Source: Paractinoplanes ovalisporus (GTDB lineage Bacteria > Actinomycetota > Actinomycetes > Mycobacteriales > Micromonosporaceae). From it: 64,000 bases of DNA. Position 1 is the stretch's first letter. The number at the start of each line of letters is the position of its first letter. Position numbers and translations under genes: made by a program. Positions 53,046 through 61,376 of the stretch are shown piece after piece. The notes below the pieces were generated by a model. That model had not been told where the DNA came from and searched no databases. It worked only from the letters and a program-made list of their open reading frames with translations. The DNA is taken from contig NZ_JAENHP010000001.1 of the NCBI RefSeq assembly GCF_016834655.1, positions 496,001 through 560,000 on the forward strand, read 5' to 3'.

Positions 53046-54216
53046 GCACCTTGGGTTGCTCCGGGGCTTTGTTGAGCGCGGGGGCGACCGCGGCGGCCAG
53101 GGCGAGCAGGGCCAGCACGACGATCATGGCGTTGCGCAGGCCGTAGTGCTCGCCCAGGAAACCCAGGGCGGGCGGGCCGACCAGGAACGCGACATAGCCC
53201 GCGGTCGCCACCAGCGACACCCGGGCGGTCGGGTTCTCGCCCGAGTCGGCGGCGACCGACAACGCGACCGGGAAGCCAAGGGCGGCGCCGACGCCCCAGA
53301 GCAGCACGGCCGCGCCGGCCACGAACTGGTTGTCGACAAAGACGACCAGCAGCAGGCCGATGCCGCCGATGACCGCGCTCGCGCCGAGCACGGTCGCGCG
53401 GCCGAACCGGGTGAGGAACCAGCCACCACCGAAGCGGCCGATCGTCATGGCGGCGGCGAACGCGGTGTAGACGGCCGACCCCAGGGCGGCGTCGAGACCG
53501 TGGCCGTCGACCATGATGAGCGGCAGCCAGTCGTTGGCCGCGCCCTCGGCCAGCGCCATGGCCAGCACGACGACACCGATGAGCCAGAGCCGCTTGTCGC
53601 GCCAGACTGGCGATTTGTTCGATTCCGCGGCAGTGAGCGTGGCCCGCCCGACCCCGGACGGGATGTTCCGGATGGCCGTGACCGCCACCGGCACGCTGAT
53701 CACGCCGATCGCGACCAGGTGCCACGGCACCGGGAACTCGGCCGCGGTCAGACCCATGCCGACCGCCGCGCCGACGACCGTGCCCAGGCTGAAGAAGCCG
53801 TGCATGGTGGGCAGGATCGCCCGCCCGAGGATGCGCTCGACGTCGGCGCCCTCGATGTTCATCGCGACCTCGCCGCCGCCCATGCCCAGGCCGAACAGGA
53901 ACAGCCCGGCCGCGACGAGCCAGCTCTGCGACACTCCGGCGCCCAGGCCGATGACCGGGATGCTGGCCACGGTGGTGAGGATGCCGACGGTGACGACCGG
54001 CCGCGTGCCGAAGCGGGTCACGAACCGGCCGGAACTCAGGATGCCGAGCATCGAGCCGGCCGACAGCCCGAACAGGACCAGCCCCATCTCGGCGGTCGAC
54101 GCGCCAAGCAGGTCACGGATGTCGGGCGTCCGGGTCACCCACGACGAGATGCCGATGCCGGGCAGGAAGAACAGCGCGAACAGCGCGAGACGACGGCGTG
54201 CGGTGGTGCGGTCCAT
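53032..54216 (-). CDS. MFS transporter
   Basis: 394 residues with 12 predicted membrane segments. Signature loop SSGRFVTRFGTRPVVTVG after TM2 and its second-half counterpart GGWFLTRFGRATVLG. The pattern resembles YbjJ/sugar-efflux type MFS proteins. ATG 54216 has SD AGAGGGAG. A near-perfect palindrome 15 bp upstream lies between it and the divergent SDR gene. Substrate unknown. Confidence 0.88.
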   Translation of the reverse strand: MDRTTARRRLALFALFFLPGIGISSWVTRTPDIRDLLGASTAEMGLVLFGLSAGSMLGILSSGRFVTRFGTRPVVTVGILTTVASIPVIGLGAGVSQSWLVAAGLFLFGLGMGGGEVAMNIEGADVERILGRAILPTMHGFFSLGTVVGAAVGMGLTAAEFPVPWHLVAIGVISVPVAVTAIRNIPSGVGRATLTAAESNKSPVWRDKRLWLIGVVVLAMALAEGAANDWLPLIMVDGHGLDAALGSAVYTAFAAAMTIGRFGGGWFLTRFGRATVLGASAVIGGIGLLLVVFVDNQFVAGAAVLLWGVGAALGFPVALSVAADSGENPTARVSLVATAGYVAFLVGPPALGFLGEHYGLRNAMIVVLALLALAAAVAPALNKAPEQPKVLSPR

Positions 54217-54230
54217 GAGCTCCCTCTTCA

Positions 54231-54252
54231 GTTGCGTACGAACGTACACAAC
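54231..54252. promoter_or_regulatory. Palindromic operator in MFS / SDR gap
   Basis: GTTGCGTACG-AA-CGTACACAAC is an inverted repeat of ten positions per arm around AA with one mismatch. It lies 15 bp from the MFS start and 48 bp from the SDR start. The size and shape suit a TetR- or GntR-type repressor, none of which is encoded next to it; the closest TetR gene is at 56886-57446. Confidence 0.5.
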
Positions 54253-54299
54253 TGGGTCGGGGTGACGCCATGAGCCCGGTCGCAGGCAGAATTGTCCCC

Positions 54300-55082
54300 A
54301 TGCGCCTTGATCTACGCGGAAAGACGGCCCTGGTCACCGGATCCACCCAGGGCATCGGACAGGCCATCGCGGCCGGGCTGGCCTCGGCCGGCGCCCGGGT
54401 GGGAGTGAACGGCCGCTCTCCTGAGTCGGTCGATCGCGCGATCGCCGAGCTGGGCGACGGAGACTTCGTGCCGGCGCCGGCCGACGTGACCACCGAGGAA
54501 GGCGCGGCGGCCGCTCTCTCGGCCCTCGGCGACGTGGACATCCTCGTCAACAACCTCGGCATCTTCGGCGCGCAGCCGGCCCTGGAGATCACCGACGACG
54601 ACTGGCGGCGTTACTTCGAGGTCAACGTCCTTTCCGCCGTACGGCTGACTCGCGCGCTTCTGCCCGGCATGCGCTCGCGAGGATGGGGCCGTGTCCTCTA
54701 CATCGCCAGCGACTCGGCGGTCGTGATCCCGGCCGAGATGATCCACTACGGGGTGTCGAAGACCGCGCTGCTCGGGGTGGCGCGCGGCTTCGCCAAGGAG
54801 GCGGCCGGCTCGGGCGTGACCGTCAACAGCGTCATCGCCGGCCCGACCCACACCGGCGGCGTCGAAGACTTCGTCTACTCGCTCGTGGACAAGCAGCTGC
54901 CCTGGGACGAGGCGCAGCGCGAGTTCATGCGCCTCCACCGGCCGCAGTCGCTGCTGCAGCGCCTGATCGAACCGGAGGAGATCGCCAACATGGTCGTCTA
55001 CCTGTCGTCGCCGCTGGCCTCGGCCACCACGGGCGGCGCCGTCCGCGTCGACGGCGGCTACGTCGACGCGATCCTGCCGTGA
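54300..55082 (+). CDS. Short-chain dehydrogenase/reductase (SDR)
   Basis: 260 residues, classical SDR: TALVTGSTQGIGQAIAAGLA (cofactor), DILVNNLGIFG, catalytic Ser in LYIASDSAVV and Tyr/Lys in IHYGVSKTALLG, ending GGAVRVDGGYVDAIL. ATG 54300 fits the family start; an in-frame ATG 30 bp upstream is possible. It overlaps the GNAT gene (GTGA), forming a two-gene unit. Confidence 0.9.
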   Translation: MRLDLRGKTALVTGSTQGIGQAIAAGLASAGARVGVNGRSPESVDRAIAELGDGDFVPAPADVTTEEGAAAALSALGDVDILVNNLGIFGAQPALEITDDDWRRYFEVNVLSAVRLTRALLPGMRSRGWGRVLYIASDSAVVIPAEMIHYGVSKTALLGVARGFAKEAAGSGVTVNSVIAGPTHTGGVEDFVYSLVDKQLPWDEAQREFMRLHRPQSLLQRLIEPEEIANMVVYLSSPLASATTGGAVRVDGGYVDAILP

Positions 55083-55594
55083 CCGAGGTCCGTCTGGCGC
55101 GCCCGGACGAGGCCGGGCAGATCGCCGAGGTGTGCGCGGCCGGGTGGCGCGACACGTATGCCGAGCTGTTGCCGGCGGCGACGATCGAGGAGGCGATCGC
55201 GACCTACTACACGCCGTCGCGCATCGCCGGCGAGGTCGGCGCCGGGTCGTCGGACGGCTGGCTCGGGTACGCGGTCGCGGTCGGCGACGGGCAGGTGCTG
55301 GGCGCGGCCGGCGGCGGGCTCATCGGTGACGGGGTCGGCGAGCTGTTCGTCCTGTACGTGCGGCCCGACGTGCAGGCGCGCGGCCTCGGCAGCCGGCTGC
55401 TCGACTTCGTGACCGGCCAGCAGGTGGGGCGCGGCGCCCGCGAGCAGTGGGTGTCGGTCTATCGCGGCAACCCGAAGGGCGAACCGTTCTATCGGGCGCG
55501 CGGGTTCGAGTTCGTCGAAGAGGTGACGCCGTGGGACGGGCTCGGCGCCACCGACGGCATCACGTCGAACCGACTGCGTCGCACGGTCGCCTGA
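55079..55594 (+). CDS. GNAT-family N-acetyltransferase
   Basis: 171 residues: VRLARPDEAGQIAEVCAAGW, GELFVLYVRPDVQARGLGSR (acetyl-CoA binding motif A, R-x-x-G-x-G-S), LLDFVTGQQ and VYRGNPKGEPFYRARGFEFV. GTG 55079 overlaps the SDR stop by 4 bp. The substrate is unknown. Downstream the transcript runs into the 16-bp array. Confidence 0.88.
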   Translation: MTEVRLARPDEAGQIAEVCAAGWRDTYAELLPAATIEEAIATYYTPSRIAGEVGAGSSDGWLGYAVAVGDGQVLGAAGGGLIGDGVGELFVLYVRPDVQARGLGSRLLDFVTGQQVGRGAREQWVSVYRGNPKGEPFYRARGFEFVEEVTPWDGLGATDGITSNRLRRTVA

Positions 55595-55660
55595 CGCTCG
55601 CCGGCGGTTGCTTTCAGCAGTCGCTTTTCAGCCGTCGCCGCTCTCAGCGCTCGCCGTCGT

Positions 55661-55765
55661 CAATGGTCGCCACCGCCAGTGGTCGCCACCGCCAATGGTC
55701 GCCACCGCCAATGGTCGCCACCGCCAATGGTCGCCACCGTCAATGGTCGCCACCGTCAGCGGTCG
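55661..55765. repeat. 16-bp tandem array at the end of the saccharopine-dehydrogenase-like gene
   Basis: Six units of CAATGGTCGCCACCGC (55661-55756; unit 2 has CAGTGG and the last two end CCGT), plus a partial unit to 55765. On the - strand the last codons and stop of the neighbouring gene (GACCGCTGACGGTGGC, 55765-55750) match the unit at 14 of 16 positions. The array occupies the convergent gap. Confidence 0.9.
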
Positions 55766-56793
55766 AGCAGGAACTCGCCGCCGGCGGCTTCGGCCAGGTC
55801 GGCGCCCAGGGCGGCGGCCGGGGTGTAGGCGCCGGGCTTGGCCTCGCCGCGGGAGAGGCGGACGGCGGCCTCGGTGAGGACGGCGGCGGTGTAGTCCATG
55901 CCGTCGCCGGCGCGCAGCCAGCCCTCGCGGCGGGCGCCGTCGGGCCACTCGACGACCGCGTGGCCCCAAGAGTGCGGACGGGGGCGCGGGGCCGGCTTGA
56001 CCGACAGGCCGGCGAGCCGGGACACGGCGAAGCGGCGCATCGGCGCGAGGGAGAGCAGCCGCGAGAGGGCGGGCAGAGCCGCCCGGGCCAGCGGGGCGGT
56101 GGGAGCCAGGGCGGAGGTCACAGTGACGAAGGGCGCGTTCGAGGCGGCGCGGGCGGCGAACAGCTCACCGGACGGGACCTCGGCCGAACTGACCGTGGTG
56201 CCGTCGGGCGGCGTGAGCGTCTGGACGCCGGCACCGAGGCGGGAGGGCACCAGCCGACCGTTCTCGATGCGGCGGCCGCCCGTGGTCAGCACGTCGAGGA
56301 TCGTGGCCGCGTAGCCCTCCCCCATCACGCCGCCCGCCGTCGCCACCGAGGCCAGGGCGTCGACCCGTACGCGGGAAGGAGCGGGACGCCCCTCGCACAG
56401 CTGGGCGACGACGGCCTCGGTCGCCAGGACACCGAAACCCGCCCCCGTCACGAACGTGCTGCCCGCAGCGGCCGCCTCGTCATGCGCGCCGAGCATGCGG
56501 GGCAGCGCGACCAGATCGTTCGCGACGTCGACATAGTGGGTGCCGGCGGGCAGACCGGCCCGGGCGATGGTCAGCGCGCTCGCCGCGTAGTCACCGATCG
56601 TGTTGACCACCACCGTGGGGCGACGCCGCGTGATCTCGGCTGCGATCTGATCCGCCCCGGCGGCGATCACCGAACCGGCGGGCAGCTTGTCGGGGTTGCG
56701 GCCCACCAGAACCGGCTCGATGCCGCGTGAGGCCAGCCCCGCAGCTACAGCGCTGCCGATGCGCCCGGAGGCGCCGAGTATCCAGATCCCCAT
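55756..56793 (-). CDS. Saccharopine-dehydrogenase-like NAD(P)-binding protein
   Basis: 345 residues. N-terminal Rossmann fold GIWILGASGRIGSAVAAGLA, then VVNTIGDYAASALTIARAGL and THYVDVANDLVAL, the pattern of saccharopine-dehydrogenase-NADP-domain or trans-acting enoyl-reductase-like proteins. ATG 56793 has SD GGAGCGAG. It is divergent from tetR with operator-like repeats between and is the probable target of that regulator. Confidence 0.82.
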   Translation of the reverse strand: MGIWILGASGRIGSAVAAGLASRGIEPVLVGRNPDKLPAGSVIAAGADQIAAEITRRRPTVVVNTIGDYAASALTIARAGLPAGTHYVDVANDLVALPRMLGAHDEAAAAGSTFVTGAGFGVLATEAVVAQLCEGRPAPSRVRVDALASVATAGGVMGEGYAATILDVLTTGGRRIENGRLVPSRLGAGVQTLTPPDGTTVSSAEVPSGELFAARAASNAPFVTVTSALAPTAPLARAALPALSRLLSLAPMRRFAVSRLAGLSVKPAPRPRPHSWGHAVVEWPDGARREGWLRAGDGMDYTAAVLTEAAVRLSRGEAKPGAYTPAAALGADLAEAAGGEFLLDR

Positions 56794-56811
56794 GTCTCGC
56801 TCCAGAACGAC

Positions 56812-56879
56812 GTGATGACTCACAGTGTCATCACTGAAGCTAGCATGCGATGACACCCTGAGACATCACTTGTTAGAGT
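56812..56879 (+). promoter_or_regulatory. tetR promoter with operator repeats, likely leaderless
   Basis: GTGATGAC (56812-56819) and GTCATCAC (56827-56834) form a perfect 8-bp inverted repeat with 7-nt spacer. A related GATGACA...AGACATC lies at 56849-56867. A -35-like ATGACA (56850-56855) and -10-like TAGAGT (56874-56879), 18 bp apart, fit a promoter overlapping the second site; the tetR ATG is 6 bp downstream, so the transcript may be leaderless. Confidence 0.5.
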
Positions 56880-56885
56880 CGTCTC

Positions 56886-57446
56886 ATGGCGAGATGGGAT
56901 CCGGGGGCCGAGGAGAGGCTGCGGCAGGCCGCGCTCGAACTGTTCCGGGAGCACGGCTATGACGCGGTGACCGTCACGCAGATCGCCGAGCGGGCCGGGC
57001 TGACACGGCGCTCGTTCTTCCGCTATTTCCCCGACAAGCGTGAGGTGCTTTTCGCGGGTTCGGAAAGGCTGCCGGCGGCCATGGCCGAGGCGGTGCGGCG
57101 GGCCGGCGGTGATGTGCTGGCCGCCGTCGCCGAGGTCGGTGGGCAGCTGGTCGAGCTGCTCGACCGTCCCGGGGAACGCCGAGCGATCATCGACGGCAGT
57201 GCCGAACTGCAGGAGCGGGAGCGCACAAAAATGGCCGCCGTCACGGCGGCCGTCGAAGAGGTGTTGCTAGAGGGCGGAACGGATCCCGTACGGGCCCGGC
57301 TGCTCGCTCAGATCGCGCTGGTGACGTTCGAAAATGCGTACGCGAAATGGCTGGCAACCGACGGCACGGCGCCTTTCACCAGGGCCGTCGACGAGGTGAC
57401 CGCAACCATTCGCGGAGTGGTCGACGAAAACGCCCGGCACCCCTGA
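56886..57446 (+). CDS. TetR-family transcriptional regulator
   Basis: 186 residues: LRQAALELFREHGYDAVTVT, QIAERAGLTRRSFFRYFPDK (recognition helix), then a helical ligand domain. It should repress itself and the divergent saccharopine-dehydrogenase-like gene through the GATGAC repeats. Its last bases form part of a strong hairpin shared with the convergent ribosomal-protein gene. Confidence 0.9.
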   Translation: MARWDPGAEERLRQAALELFREHGYDAVTVTQIAERAGLTRRSFFRYFPDKREVLFAGSERLPAAMAEAVRRAGGDVLAAVAEVGGQLVELLDRPGERRAIIDGSAELQERERTKMAAVTAAVEEVLLEGGTDPVRARLLAQIALVTFENAYAKWLATDGTAPFTRAVDEVTATIRGVVDENARHP

Positions 57447-57460
57447 GTGGGGGCCGGGCG
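57431..57460. terminator. Bidirectional GC-rich terminator hairpin
   Basis: CGCCCGGC (57431-57438) pairs with GCCGGGCG (57453-57460), and the inner CCCC/GGGG extends the stem to about 12 pairs around a short loop. It covers the last codons of tetR and the gap to the convergent rpmE2 stop at 57470. There is no T-run, as is common in high-GC bacteria. Confidence 0.6.
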
Positions 57461-57469
57461 CTCACTGCA

Positions 57470-57721
57470 TTACTTGGCGAACTTGGCGTACTTCGCGCGG
57501 AACTTCTCGATGCGGCCGGCGGTGTCGAGAACCCGCGTGCGGCCGGTCCAGAAGGGGTGACTCGCGGCCGAGATCTGCACGTCGATCACCGGGTACGTCT
57601 TTCCGTCCGTCCACTCGATCGTCTTCTCGCTGCGCTCGGTCGAGCGGGTGAGAAACGCGTAGTCCGCGTTGCGGTCGCGGTAGACGACGGAGTGGTAGTC
57701 GGGGTGGATTCCGTTCTTCAT
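57470..57721 (-). CDS. rpmE2: 50S ribosomal protein L31 type B
   Basis: 83 residues: [33 protein letters not shown], [32 protein letters not shown]. The zinc-binding Cys motif of the standard L31 is absent, so this is the zinc-free type B form that replaces the zinc form under zinc limitation, often under Zur control. No convincing Zur box was seen upstream. SD CTAGGAGGAC precedes the ATG. Confidence 0.95.
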   Translation of the reverse strand: MKNGIHPDYHSVVYRDRNADYAFLTRSTERSEKTIEWTDGKTYPVIDVQISAASHPFWTGRTRVLDTAGRIEKFRAKYAKFAK

Positions 57722-57873
57722 GTTGTCCTCCTAGGAGATCCGACCGTCTCAACCAGGTCACCAGCACCGAAATTCCGTCAGTGACCCGCGGAACATCGCC
57801 AGGCTCGCGTCGGAAATCCGCAACGACGGATTCCTGCTGGATGCCCAGTTCAGGCGGGGTGTCTCCTCGGGGA

Positions 57874-58812
57874 ATGGCTGAGCAACTCACCGCCGAGGAG
57901 CAGCGGGTCCTGGCCGACGCCGAGGCGGCGCTGAAGCTGATCAACGCCGCTCTGGAGGTCCGTGGCGAGGGCGCCCTCGAACTCACATCGCTGGAGATCG
58001 CCCGGGCCCGGACCCTGCGCGCCCTGGACTCACTGGTCGGGCAGCACCAGCTCTGGCATCGCTTCAACGCCCTGCCGGTCATGAACGTCACGGAGCGGGC
58101 CCATGCCAAGGACGTCGTGGCGGATGCCTTGGCCGACGTCATGATCAGAGTGGGTCATGTCCGCCCGCCTTCACACGCCGCCGTGATCGAGCTGGCGCGG
58201 CAGGCGATCGACGACCTCCCGGAAGACGCCAAGATCACGGCGACCGACGTCGTCTCGGCCACCAGGGTTGCGCTGCAGCACCTGCGCGAACGTCTCCGTC
58301 GCCTGGCGAGTTCCCGCGACGACGCGAATACGGTGATTCCGGTCGAGGAGAAGCGGACCGCACTCGACATCGCCCGGGCCGCGCTGTTGCACGTGGCAAC
58401 GGCCGGCGGCCTCGCGGTGGGAAACGCCCCGGCGTCGATCGTGGCGCTCACCAGCGTGGCGACGACCGTCGGCTGGGGTGCGGCGATCAACATCGGAACC
58501 GAGATGGCGACCGTCGCGCCACCCGCAGTGGTCCAGCCCGCCGAGCCCGAGGTGAGGCCGGCCGAGACGCCGCTCGCCAAGCTCAGCCGGTTGCACCGGC
58601 AGCAACCCCAGCTTGATCCGGAGTATGCCCGCGTGCTGCGCCGAGAACTTCTGGACGACCTGCTCGGCTCCGATCAGTGGAGCCCGGAGTACAGGCTCGC
58701 GCGGCTCGAGCAACTGGTCATGGACGGCGCGGTGCCGGACAAGGAGGCTGCGCTCGTCCGGAAGGAGCTCCAACGCAGTCTGCCTACGATCTCGCTGGCA
58801 CCCTCACCGTAA
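57874..58812 (+). CDS. Unrecognised helical protein
   Basis: 312 residues, no known domain recognised. 1-80 helical (LTAEEQRVLADAEAALKLIN, IARARTLRALDSLVGQHQLW); 120-200 helical with VVSATRVALQHLRERLRRLA; 205-235 a hydrophobic Ala/Val/Thr-rich stretch (VATAGGLAVGNAPASIVALT) that may be a membrane hairpin; 250-312 charged C-terminus with two helix pairs (LDPEYARVLRRELLDDLLGS, LARLEQLVMDGAVPDKEAAL). ATG 57874 is chosen; upstream codons in frame look non-coding. Its 3' end overlaps the sensor kinase gene by 29 bp. Confidence 0.65.
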   Translation: MAEQLTAEEQRVLADAEAALKLINAALEVRGEGALELTSLEIARARTLRALDSLVGQHQLWHRFNALPVMNVTERAHAKDVVADALADVMIRVGHVRPPSHAAVIELARQAIDDLPEDAKITATDVVSATRVALQHLRERLRRLASSRDDANTVIPVEEKRTALDIARAALLHVATAGGLAVGNAPASIVALTSVATTVGWGAAINIGTEMATVAPPAVVQPAEPEVRPAETPLAKLSRLHRQQPQLDPEYARVLRRELLDDLLGSDQWSPEYRLARLEQLVMDGAVPDKEAALVRKELQRSLPTISLAPSP

Positions 58813-60595
58813 AGGTTGCGCCGTGGCCGGGAGCGCTGGTCACGGAGACGGTGCCGCCGTGGGCCTCGGCCAGTTTGCGGACTATCGACAAGCCCAGGCC
58901 GCTGCCTCCGGTTCGGCGGTTGCGTGAGGCGTCGGCCCGCCAGAAACGCTCGAAGACCAAGGGCAGCTGCTCGGCGGGAATGCCCTCGCCCGTGTCCGCG
59001 ACCTGGAGGATCAACGACCCGTTTCCCGTACGGGAGGAGAGCGTGACCCGGCCCCCGGAAGGCGTGTGCCGAATGGCGTTGGCGACCAGGTTGCCCACGG
59101 CCTGGCGCAGGCGGATCGGGTCGGCCGTCCAGAAGGTCGGCACCGCGTCGACGACCAGCGAAACACCCGCGCGGTCGGCGGTCTCCGTGAAAGCGTCCGC
59201 GGTCGCGCGCAGCAGTTCGTCGGCCGGGAAAGGGACCGGGTGCAGGCGCAACTCCCCGGCGTCGGCCGCGGCCAGGTCCTGCAGGTCGTCGATGACGTGC
59301 TGGAGCAGCCGGGCTTCTTCGAGCAGCGAGGCCGTCAGTTCCCGGTCGAGCGGCACCACGCCCTCGTCGGCCGCCTCCAGCCAGCCCCGGATGTTGGTCA
59401 CGGGGCTGCGCATCTCGTGGGCGACGTCACCGACCATGGCCCGCCGCAGCTGTTCGACCTCGTGGCGGCGTTCGGCCATCGCGTTGAAGGCGGTGCCGAG
59501 CCGGGCGATCTCGTCACGGCCGGTGACCGCCACCCGGGTGCCGTCGTCCCCGTCGCGCATCCGGCCGGCCGCCGCGGTGAGGGCCCGCAACGGCCGCACC
59601 ATCCGTACGCCGACCACGGCCGTCACGCCCACGGCGACCAGCAGCACGACGGCGGCGACCCCGATGACCCGCCACCGGTTGCGCGCTGACAGGTCGAACC
59701 CGGGCGGCCCGGTCGTTCCGGGGGTGGTCACGAAGAGCAGGGCGGCGGGTGCGACGTAGCCGGTGAGCTGTTCGCGCCGCGCGCCGGCCAGGCAGTCGGC
59801 GACCGCACCGGCCCGGCTCTCCCCGGCCCGGGCCGCGTCCTGGTCGGCCCAGGTCCAGGTGCTGTCCAAGCCGACCCGGACGGCCGGGAGGCGCTGACGC
59901 TTCACGCAGGCGTCGACGAGCGTGCCGAGGCGGCGCAGGGCCTGCTGCTCGGTGGCGGTCGGCTCGGCCAGGGTGGCCCGGGGCCCGGCGCAGGCCAGGT
60001 CGGTGGAGAGGTCACTGCCAGGGGTCTCGATGTGGGAACGGCCGCTCGGACCGGTGACGACCACGGCGTTGCGGAACACCGAGACGTCGCCCGACTGGGC
60101 CGGGCCGGCCGGGGGTGCGCGTAGGCAGCCGGCGACCCGGGTGGCGACCACACGCAGGTTGGCGCTCTCGGCCGGGGTGAGGCGGAACGGGCCGACGGCG
60201 CGGGCGTCGATCCGGTCGTCGCGGACGCCGGGCAGCAGGGTGGTGTCGACGCCGAGCGGGTCGACCGTGGCCGACACGCGCGCGGGCAACGCGCCGTCGC
60301 CGGAGTCGGCCAGGGGCGTCCGGGCGCGGGTGGTGAGGGCCACGCGGTGACCGGTGCTCGCGGCGAGCCGGTCGACCAGCGGGCCGGCACCGGACCAGTC
60401 GGGGTGGGTGGCGGCGTATCCGACCAGCGCGTCGTAGATCCGGGCGTCGTCGCTGAGCGCCTGCACCTGTTCCTGCTGGATGGCGCGGGTCGTGGTGCGC
60501 ACGGCGAGCCAAGCCGTGGCCGCCACGGAGAGCAGCGACACGACGGCCGACAGGGCGAGCAGGCGTAGCAGGAGGCTGCCGCGGGAGCTACGCAT
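58784..60595 (-). CDS. Sensor histidine kinase (HAMP, HisKA)
   Basis: 603 residues. TM1 about 8-32; large extracytoplasmic sensor 33-310 with several Cys (CLRAPPAGP, LACAGPRA, DACVKRQRL, ADCLAGARR) that may form disulfides; TM2 about 312-335; HAMP (VRPLRALTAAAGRMRDGDDG); HisKA with VGDVAHEMRSPVTNIRGW (His393); HATPase with GNLVANAIRHTP, VADTGEGIPAEQL and GSGLGLSIVRKLAEAHGG. It works with the regulator whose gene it overlaps by 8 bp and probably controls the divergent efflux operon at 61377. Confidence 0.93.
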   Translation of the reverse strand: MRSSRGSLLLRLLALSAVVSLLSVAATAWLAVRTTTRAIQQEQVQALSDDARIYDALVGYAATHPDWSGAGPLVDRLAASTGHRVALTTRARTPLADSGDGALPARVSATVDPLGVDTTLLPGVRDDRIDARAVGPFRLTPAESANLRVVATRVAGCLRAPPAGPAQSGDVSVFRNAVVVTGPSGRSHIETPGSDLSTDLACAGPRATLAEPTATEQQALRRLGTLVDACVKRQRLPAVRVGLDSTWTWADQDAARAGESRAGAVADCLAGARREQLTGYVAPAALLFVTTPGTTGPPGFDLSARNRWRVIGVAAVVLLVAVGVTAVVGVRMVRPLRALTAAAGRMRDGDDGTRVAVTGRDEIARLGTAFNAMAERRHEVEQLRRAMVGDVAHEMRSPVTNIRGWLEAADEGVVPLDRELTASLLEEARLLQHVIDDLQDLAAADAGELRLHPVPFPADELLRATADAFTETADRAGVSLVVDAVPTFWTADPIRLRQAVGNLVANAIRHTPSGGRVTLSSRTGNGSLILQVADTGEGIPAEQLPLVFERFWRADASRNRRTGGSGLGLSIVRKLAEAHGGTVSVTSAPGHGATFTVRVPARS

Positions 60596-61274
60596 CGGCG
60601 AGCTTGTAGCCGACGCCGTAGACGGTCAGGAGCCGTACGGGCCGGGACGGATCTTTTTCGATCTTGCGGCGCAGATTCATGACGTGCACGTCGACCGTGC
60701 GCGCGGTGACGAACGAGTCGAAGCCGTGCAGGTGCCGGAGCAGCTGTTCACGGGTGAACACCCGGCCGGGCTCGGTGGCCATGGTGAGCAGCAGCTGGAA
60801 CTCGCCCGGGGTGCAGGTCACCGGGGTGCCGTCGGCGCGGACCTCATGCCGTACGGGATCGACGTGCAGATTGCCCAGCCGCAGCACCGGGTCGGCCGGC
60901 TTGGAGGCGGGACGCGTGCGCCGCAGCAGGGTGCGGATGCGGGCGGCGAGTTCGCGCGGGCTGTACGGCTTGGTCAGGTAGTCGTCGGCACCGAGATCGA
61001 GACCGAGCAGCAGGTCGTCCTCGGTGCTGCGCGCGGTCAGCATGAGGATCGGCAGGTCGGAGTCGCGGCGCAGGATCCGGCACACGTCGAGCCCGTCCAC
61101 CCGCGGCATCATCACGTCGAGCACGAGCAGGTCGGGCGGGTTGGTGCGGGCCTGTTCGAGCGCGGCGCGACCGTCCGCGGCGACCACCACCGCGTGGCCC
61201 TCGTGCTCCAGGTAGCGCCGGAGCAACTCGGCCTGCTTGGGGTCATCCTCGGCGACCAGTACGTACGCACACAC
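60588..61274 (-). CDS. OmpR/PhoB-type response regulator
   Basis: 228 residues. Receiver with YVLVAEDDPKQAELL, phospho-Asp53 in LLVLDVMMPRVDGL and Lys in DYLTKPYSPRELAARI; C-terminal winged helix (CTPGEFQLLLTMATEPGRVF, VHVMNLRRKIEKDPSRPVRL, VYGVGYKLAD). GTG 61274 is chosen from the fold; SD is weak. First gene of the two-component operon, divergent from the efflux operon with about 100 bp between. Confidence 0.92.
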   Translation of the reverse strand: MCAYVLVAEDDPKQAELLRRYLEHEGHAVVVAADGRAALEQARTNPPDLLVLDVMMPRVDGLDVCRILRRDSDLPILMLTARSTEDDLLLGLDLGADDYLTKPYSPRELAARIRTLLRRTRPASKPADPVLRLGNLHVDPVRHEVRADGTPVTCTPGEFQLLLTMATEPGRVFTREQLLRHLHGFDSFVTARTVDVHVMNLRRKIEKDPSRPVRLLTVYGVGYKLADA

Positions 61275-61376
61275 GGCGGCGAGTTTAGGCGTCGCCGTCA
61301 CCCGCGAACCGCCTCGGAACGGGACCACTACGGGATGACAACAGGTTCCTGACAAGTGGCCGCGAGGGTTCCGGCC

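Noticed and set aside
57722..57873. Zur box upstream of rpmE2
   Set aside because: Expected because type B L31 genes are often Zur-controlled, but no TGAAAATGATTTTCA-like inverted repeat was found by eye.
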